Positions 5,331 to 8,089 of a stretch of DNA of 8,089 bases are shown piece by piece. The notes beneath the pieces were generated by a model that was not told where the DNA came from, searched no databases, and saw only the letters and a list, made by a program, of their open reading frames with translations. The first letter of the stretch is position 1; every line of letters starts with the position of its first letter. A program made the translations under genes and the position numbers. Location of the stretch: positions 7,168-15,256 of the forward strand of contig MUZY01000220.1 in assembly GCA_003266065.1 (NCBI GenBank). The letters are read 5' to 3'. This stretch comes from Methanosphaera sp. rholeuAM130 (GTDB taxonomy: Archaea > Methanobacteriota > Methanobacteria > Methanobacteriales > Methanobacteriaceae).

Positions 5331-6251
5331 ATGTATAAAGAAATTATTAAGAAAACCAATAAGCTAATACAAAAATTCATATCTGCGGATGACTTGGATT
5401 ACATGCAGGATATATTAATTCAATTGAAGATATACTATCCGATAATGGATATTCTAAGCAATCTTCTACTGATAACGATAATTCTATTTGTGTTGGTGGC
5501 GGTGTCGTCGCTACTTTTTGGATTATCTCTTTTAGTGCTGTTTTTGTCGGTACTGCCCACGGTTATCTTCTTGAATTTCCTGATATATAAAAGACAGAAA
5601 CGCTTGGATTCGATAGAGGATGAACTGCCGGATTACCTCTTACAGATATCATCCCTGTTAAATGCAGGAATGGCTTTGGAGTCATCCTTCGATGAAGTAT
5701 CGAAAAATACTGACGGATACCTGAATGATGAAATAAAAAGGGCATTGCTGGAAATAAGGATGGGAAAAACATTCAATGAAGCATTTGGTGATATTTCAAA
5801 AAGGTGCAATTTGCATAATCTTGATAAGGCTATTCAGATAATCGTCAACACAAAAGAAAGTGGAGGTAATCTGTCGGAAATACTTGAGATGATATCCGAG
5901 GATATTAAAGAAACGCAACTGTTGAAGAAGAATAAGAAAACAAGCGTAATGATGTCGGTAATGTTTCTATTGATATCGGCAATTATCGCCACACCATTTT
6001 CATTTGCAACAATAGAAATATACTCGGAATTTCTCGAATCGGTTGGAAGGACAAACTCATTGATTGACGTAATTCCAGTAGCAAGTGGCGGTTACATTAT
6101 CATTCACTCGATACTGGTGAGCCTGTTAATAGCAATAGTGATGGAATCGAATTATAAAAAATCCATAAAATGGATTGTAATTGTTCTTCCATCAGCAATT
6201 ATCGTATTTTACTTATCGCAGATGTTGATTAAAACAATTTTGGGAATTTAA
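5331..6251 (+). CDS. Type II/IV secretion system F-domain membrane protein (TadC/PilC/FlaJ-like)
   Basis: This is a polytopic inner platform protein on which type IV pilus-like machines assemble, working with a hexameric ATPase and a prepilin peptidase. The 306-residue product has hydrophobic segments at about 42-62, 64-86, 206-226, 249-271 and 280-301. One cytoplasmic T2SSF domain (about 97-205) carries 'LNAGMALESSFDEVS', 'MGKTFNEAFGDIS' and 'ESGGNLSEIL', typical of TadC-like proteins. It has a single F domain, so it is shorter than FlaJ/ArlJ and archaeal PilC proteins with two. The ATG at 5331 has no Shine-Dalgarno site, and an ATG at 5326 is out of frame. The pilin-like gene follows after 12 bp with its ribosome site touching this gene's stop, so the two form an operon. 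No ATPase gene lies in the window. The exact machine (pilus, adhesin or secretion) is not determined. Confidence 0.88.
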   Translation: MYKEIIKKTNKLIQKFISADDLDYMQDILIQLKIYYPIMDILSNLLLITIILFVLVAVSSLLFGLSLLVLFLSVLPTVIFLNFLIYKRQKRLDSIEDELPDYLLQISSLLNAGMALESSFDEVSKNTDGYLNDEIKRALLEIRMGKTFNEAFGDISKRCNLHNLDKAIQIIVNTKESGGNLSEILEMISEDIKETQLLKKNKKTSVMMSVMFLLISAIIATPFSFATIEIYSEFLESVGRTNSLIDVIPVASGGYIIIHSILVSLLIAIVMESNYKKSIKWIVIVLPSAIIVFYLSQMLIKTILGI

Positions 6252-6252
6252 A

Positions 6253-6258
6253 GGTGAT
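6253..6258 (+). promoter_or_regulatory. Shine-Dalgarno site deciding the pilin start
   Basis: GGTGAT directly follows the TadC stop (6249-6251) and stands 5 nt before the ATG at 6264. It excludes the TTG at 6258, which overlaps the site, and supports coupled translation with the TadC gene. Confidence 0.7.
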
Positions 6259-6263
6259 TGTAT

Positions 6264-6461
6264 ATGTATGTCAAGTTAACCTATGACAATAAGGCACAGG
6301 TATCTGCAGAATTATTGCTTCTGATAGCCGGATTAATGGTGATAGTGCTTATTGCCATCAATATCTATCAGCAATACTTGAATGATTTTGCAGGTGAAAT
6401 AAATGATACCGAGTTAAATGATTTGATTGATAGGATAGATGCCTTGAATGATTACGTCTAA
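6264..6461 (+). CDS. Class III signal peptide (archaeal type IV pilin-like) small protein
   Basis: The 65-residue protein begins with a short positively charged leader and then 'KAQVSAELLLLIAG'. This is the archaeal class III (prepilin) signal: a basic residue plus Ala, the cleavage point before Gln, then QxSxE and a hydrophobic helix (about 15-35). An EppA/PibD-type peptidase would cut between A11 and Q12, leaving a mature protein of 54 residues. The rest after the helix is short and acidic ('NDFAGEINDTELNDL'), with no globular head domain, so it is smaller than most archaeal pilins. It could be a minor pilin, a core fibre subunit or a secreted pseudopilin. It lies 12 bp behind the TadC-like gene, which fits being its substrate. 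The start is fixed by GGTGAT at 5-nt spacing. Confidence 0.85.
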   Translation: MYVKLTYDNKAQVSAELLLLIAGLMVIVLIAINIYQQYLNDFAGEINDTELNDLIDRIDALNDYV

Positions 6462-6540
6462 CATAACTTCAGTATGGATTTGTATAAAAAAGCGGGTAAA
6501 GTTCTAAAATGATGGGAATGTTGATAAAAGTACAAAAATG

Positions 6541-6563
6541 CTTAAAAAAAGAGTTGGGTGGGT
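6541..6563 (-). terminator. C-rich/T-rich terminator-like motif after the tRNA-binding gene
   Basis: On the minus strand the stop TAA is followed by ACCCACCCAACTC and then seven T. It resembles the block after the M50 gene (shared core CCACCCAAC followed by CTTT or TCTTT). It lies between the convergent pilin gene and this gene. Confidence 0.45.
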
Positions 6564-7289
6564 TTAATCTTTAATGTATGCGTCAACCAGGTTTCTTGTT
6601 TCATTGAATGCATTGACATCGATATGTTTGGGAAGGCTGCCCAAATCTCCCTCGACATCTTTAAGGATTCCTTCGCCTGCACCCAAAAACATTCCTTCGC
6701 TGGCAATTCCCATAAACTCGGATGGAGGAAGCAGGCTTACCGCTACACGATCGTTATCCTTAACGGTTAAATCATTGGTTATGACGGTTATTGCACGTTT
6801 TCCCAAATTGACGTTACAAACCATTAGATTATCCGTTTTTTGATGTTTGCTTACGCTGACGAGCTCTCCTGCCATTATATCTACGCCAATTACCGGATCA
6901 TTTATTTCCCCCAACATCAACCTATCCGGAAGTCCTCTAATCGTATTTATGAAAAATTTCATCTTGGCCAGTGGCAAATCCAGCTTTTCACGTTCCTGTC
7001 TGTTCAATTCTGACTGGAATTTCTTAGCATAATCTTCTCCACCGAGATTTTCAATAATTTCATCCACACTCCTTAATAGATTGTTCATTTGTGGAGTCTT
7101 GGATAACTCCTGTGGAGTGACATATGAATAATACAACGTTTGAATATCCGGATTCATATTTTTTGCAATCAACCGAACCTGTTTTTTATTCCATGAACCT
7201 CTAAGATTGGATCCCTCAACCACTCTGATAAAATCCTCTATGGATTTTTCCGCAACCTTTAATCTGTAATCATTACTGGTATCCCACAT
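6564..7289 (-). CDS. Stand-alone tRNA-binding OB-fold protein (MetRS beta / EMAP II-like)
   Basis: The 241-residue protein has an all-helical N-terminal part (about 1-125, starting 'MWDTSNDYRLKVAEKS') of unknown role. A C-terminal tRNA-binding OB-fold (about 136-212) follows, of the type found at the C-terminus of methionyl-tRNA synthetase, in Arc1p/EMAP II and in CsaA. The OB-fold shows 'SKHQKTDNLMVCNVNLG' (147-163) and the typical 'EFMGIASEGMFLGAGEG' (191-207). There is no synthetase catalytic domain, so it would act as a tRNA-binding cofactor or chaperone rather than an enzyme. The same two-part design occurs in methanogens as a conserved protein related to the MetRS beta part. The start ATG at 7289 has AGGGAAGAT just upstream (7293-7301). 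It is a single-gene unit on the minus strand, divergent from the PRC-barrel gene. The domain call is firm and the cellular role is inferred. Confidence 0.82.
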   Translation of the reverse strand: MWDTSNDYRLKVAEKSIEDFIRVVEGSNLRGSWNKKQVRLIAKNMNPDIQTLYYSYVTPQELSKTPQMNNLLRSVDEIIENLGGEDYAKKFQSELNRQEREKLDLPLAKMKFFINTIRGLPDRLMLGEINDPVIGVDIMAGELVSVSKHQKTDNLMVCNVNLGKRAITVITNDLTVKDNDRVAVSLLPPSEFMGIASEGMFLGAGEGILKDVEGDLGSLPKHIDVNAFNETRNLVDAYIKD

Positions 7290-7310
7290 GCTATCTTCCC
7301 TTTTACCTTT

Positions 7311-7326
7311 TAAAATTAAATATTTT
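7311..7326 (-). promoter_or_regulatory. Candidate TATA box for the tRNA-binding gene
   Basis: The minus strand reads AAAATATTTAATTTTA here, about 22-37 nt before the ATG at 7289. Transcription from it would begin close to the start, with a leader of only a few nt beyond the ribosome site. The surrounding DNA is so AT-rich that the exact box is uncertain. Confidence 0.3.
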
Positions 7327-7468
7327 TATCAGCTAATTATTTCACTATCATATATATATTTTTTATTTTAATCTTATATTTTTTTCTTGAAATTAACACA
7401 CATTTTGATATGATACCGGAAGGCAATTATTATATATTATGTTAAATATATATTATATGTAATAGAGC

Positions 7469-7478
7469 TTTATAAAAT
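7469..7478 (+). promoter_or_regulatory. Candidate TATA box for the PRC-barrel / nadX unit
   Basis: TTTATAAAAT preceded by the purine-rich AATAGAGC is the clearest TATA-like element in the 282-bp divergent gap. It would place the start of transcription near 7500 and give a leader of about 70 nt. A second box, TTTAAATAAATT (7546-7557), is nearer but would start transcription at or after the Shine-Dalgarno site. Confidence 0.35.
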
Positions 7479-7561
7479 AAAAGTTTCAATTAGGGGATAT
7501 TAGAACCAGTAAAATCAATAATTAAACTATATCTCACTATTAACATTTAAATAAATTATTC

Positions 7562-7567
7562 GGTGAT
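7562..7567 (+). promoter_or_regulatory. Shine-Dalgarno site deciding the PRC-barrel start
   Basis: GGTGAT followed by AATT and ATG at 7572 uses the same spacing as the EF-1beta site. The GTG at 7563 lies inside the site and is not the start. Confidence 0.75.
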
Positions 7568-7571
7568 AATT

Positions 7572-7949
7572 ATGGTAAACTTATCTACATTTTACGATTT
7601 AAACGTTTATAATACAGAAGGAAAATTTCTCGGTCAAATAACTGAAGTAGTATTAAATATCAAAAAAGGAAGAATTTCATTTTTCAAAACAAAAGCTTTA
7701 AGTCAAGAAACTAAAAGCGGAGGTATTGCAGATATTTTGAGAAATTCAATAAGGCTTGAACAGGATGATGGTGACACAAAGGAACTAATGACAATGGGAA
7801 CCATGGATATCCCGTATGAAGTTGTATCTGCAGTAGGCGACATTATCCTTGTTGACCAAAACAAGTTAATCCAATACCAGAATGACTTGAAGGTTAAGGA
7901 AGATAAAAATCAACAAGTTAAAAGACCTATATCTGCCACAAGAAAATAA
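7572..7949 (+). CDS. PRC-barrel domain protein
   Basis: The 125-residue protein is a single PRC-barrel with a short charged tail. It shows the usual pattern 'DLNVYNTEGKFLGQITEVVLN' split over residues 9-29, then 'KKGRISFF' (31-38), an insert rich in charged residues (about 42-74), and 'IPYEVVSAVGDIILVD' (80-95). PRC-barrels are small beta folds found in ribosome maturation (RimM), photosynthetic reaction centres and many short archaeal proteins. Some haloarchaeal ones act in cell division, but nothing here shows which role applies. There is no membrane segment or signal peptide, so it is cytosolic. The last 20 or so residues are basic and Gln-rich, probably flexible. The start is set by GGTGAT 4 nt upstream of ATG 7572. 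The aspartate dehydrogenase gene starts 15 bp after its stop and is likely co-transcribed. Confidence 0.87.
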   Translation: MVNLSTFYDLNVYNTEGKFLGQITEVVLNIKKGRISFFKTKALSQETKSGGIADILRNSIRLEQDDGDTKELMTMGTMDIPYEVVSAVGDIILVDQNKLIQYQNDLKVKEDKNQQVKRPISATRK

Positions 7950-7964
7950 TTCCGGAGCATTCTG

Positions 7965-8089
7965 ATGAAAGTAGGTATTATAGGTTGTGGAGCAATAGCG
8001 TCAGCATTGGTTGATTTTGTAGAGGAAGGTGTACTGGATGCAAATCTTCATTGCTTTTATGATTTAACTCCGGATAATGCTCAAAAGTT
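7965..8089 (+). CDS. nadX: L-aspartate dehydrogenase, N-terminal part, cut by window end
   Basis: Only 41 codons are visible. They begin 'MKVGIIGCGAIASALVDF', a Rossmann-fold dinucleotide site (G-x-G-x-x-A at residues 7-12) in a form typical of archaeal NadX. The enzyme oxidises L-aspartate to iminoaspartate with NAD(P), which NadA then turns into quinolinate for NAD synthesis. 'FYDLTPDNAQK' near the visible end fits the second strand and the acidic residue that contacts the cofactor ribose. Other small Rossmann dehydrogenases such as homoserine dehydrogenase are the main alternatives, so the name rests on resemblance of the first 40 residues. GGAG (7954-7957) lies 7 nt before the ATG. The gap to the PRC-barrel stop is 15 bp, so the two probably share a transcript. 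Confidence 0.75.
   Translation, partial: MKVGIIGCGAIASALVDFVEEGVLDANLHCFYDLTPDNAQK

Noticed and set aside
5192..5380. Minus-strand open frame of 62 codons overlapping the tadC promoter and start
   Set aside because: It is low-complexity Ile/Leu/Asn sequence from AT-rich DNA, with no ribosome site, and covers the likely TATA box of the TadC gene.
6558..7032. Plus-strand open frames opposite the tRNA-binding gene
   Set aside because: The minus-strand product has a recognisable OB-fold; the plus-strand products do not resemble proteins.
7483..7496. GTTTCAATTAGGGG, like the start of some archaeal CRISPR repeats
   Set aside because: It occurs once, with no second copy or spacer-like spacing in the window.
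1..8089. Defence, mobile-element or other novel island
   Set aside because: No transposase, integrase, restriction, toxin-antitoxin or CRISPR-linked gene is present; the genes and their starts look like normal methanogen chromosome.

Overview
The window is archaeal and comes from a low-GC methanogen of the order Methanobacteriales. A gut-type genus such as Methanobrevibacter or Methanosphaera fits best, but the genus cannot be settled from this stretch. The main evidence is a YcaO protein of the McrA-thioamidation type, a methanofuran-pathway kinase (MfnE type), archaeal EF-1beta, archaeal Pth2, a class III signal-peptide pilin, TATA-like boxes in place of bacterial -35/-10 pairs, and Shine-Dalgarno sites built on GGAGG/GGTGAT.

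Layout. At 9-359 (+) is a small acidic protein with a PsbP-like look, probably cut at its 5' end by the window. At 360-633 is an AT-rich stretch between convergent genes. At 634-3302 (-) is a compact five-gene operon read in the order ycaO, pth2, mfnE, a 54-aa zinc ribbon (too short for routine ORF calling) and aEF-1beta. At 3432-4055 (-) is a membrane site-2-type metalloprotease (M50), divergent from an M24 Xaa-Pro-type peptidase at 4166-5167 (+). At 5331-6461 (+) is a two-gene unit: a TadC/PilC-like membrane platform protein and a very small archaeal type IV pilin-like protein. At 6564-7289 (-) is a stand-alone tRNA-binding OB-fold protein. At 7572-7949 (+) is a PRC-barrel protein, followed by the first 41 codons of an aspartate dehydrogenase (nadX) that runs off the right edge.

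How the genes fit together. The large minus-strand operon links translation (Pth2, EF-1beta, a zinc ribbon often found with it) with two methanogenesis functions: modification of methyl-coenzyme M reductase and synthesis of the C1 carrier methanofuran. Its genes overlap or lie 5-37 bp apart, and two Shine-Dalgarno sites overlap or abut the preceding stop codon, which suggests translational coupling. The TadC-pilin pair looks like the membrane part of a small archaeal pilus or secretion machine whose ATPase and prepilin peptidase must lie elsewhere.

Several starts were moved downstream of the longest open frame because a GGTGAT-type Shine-Dalgarno site sits 4-5 nt before an internal ATG (EF-1beta, pilin, PRC-barrel) or because the first ATG lies inside the Shine-Dalgarno site (M50). 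I see no rRNA, tRNA, CRISPR array, insertion sequence or clear foreign island. Most of the window is ordinary methanogen chromosome. The points most worth a second look are the mixed operon, the minimal pilin unit, and a C-rich/T-rich motif that occurs right after two minus-strand stop codons.
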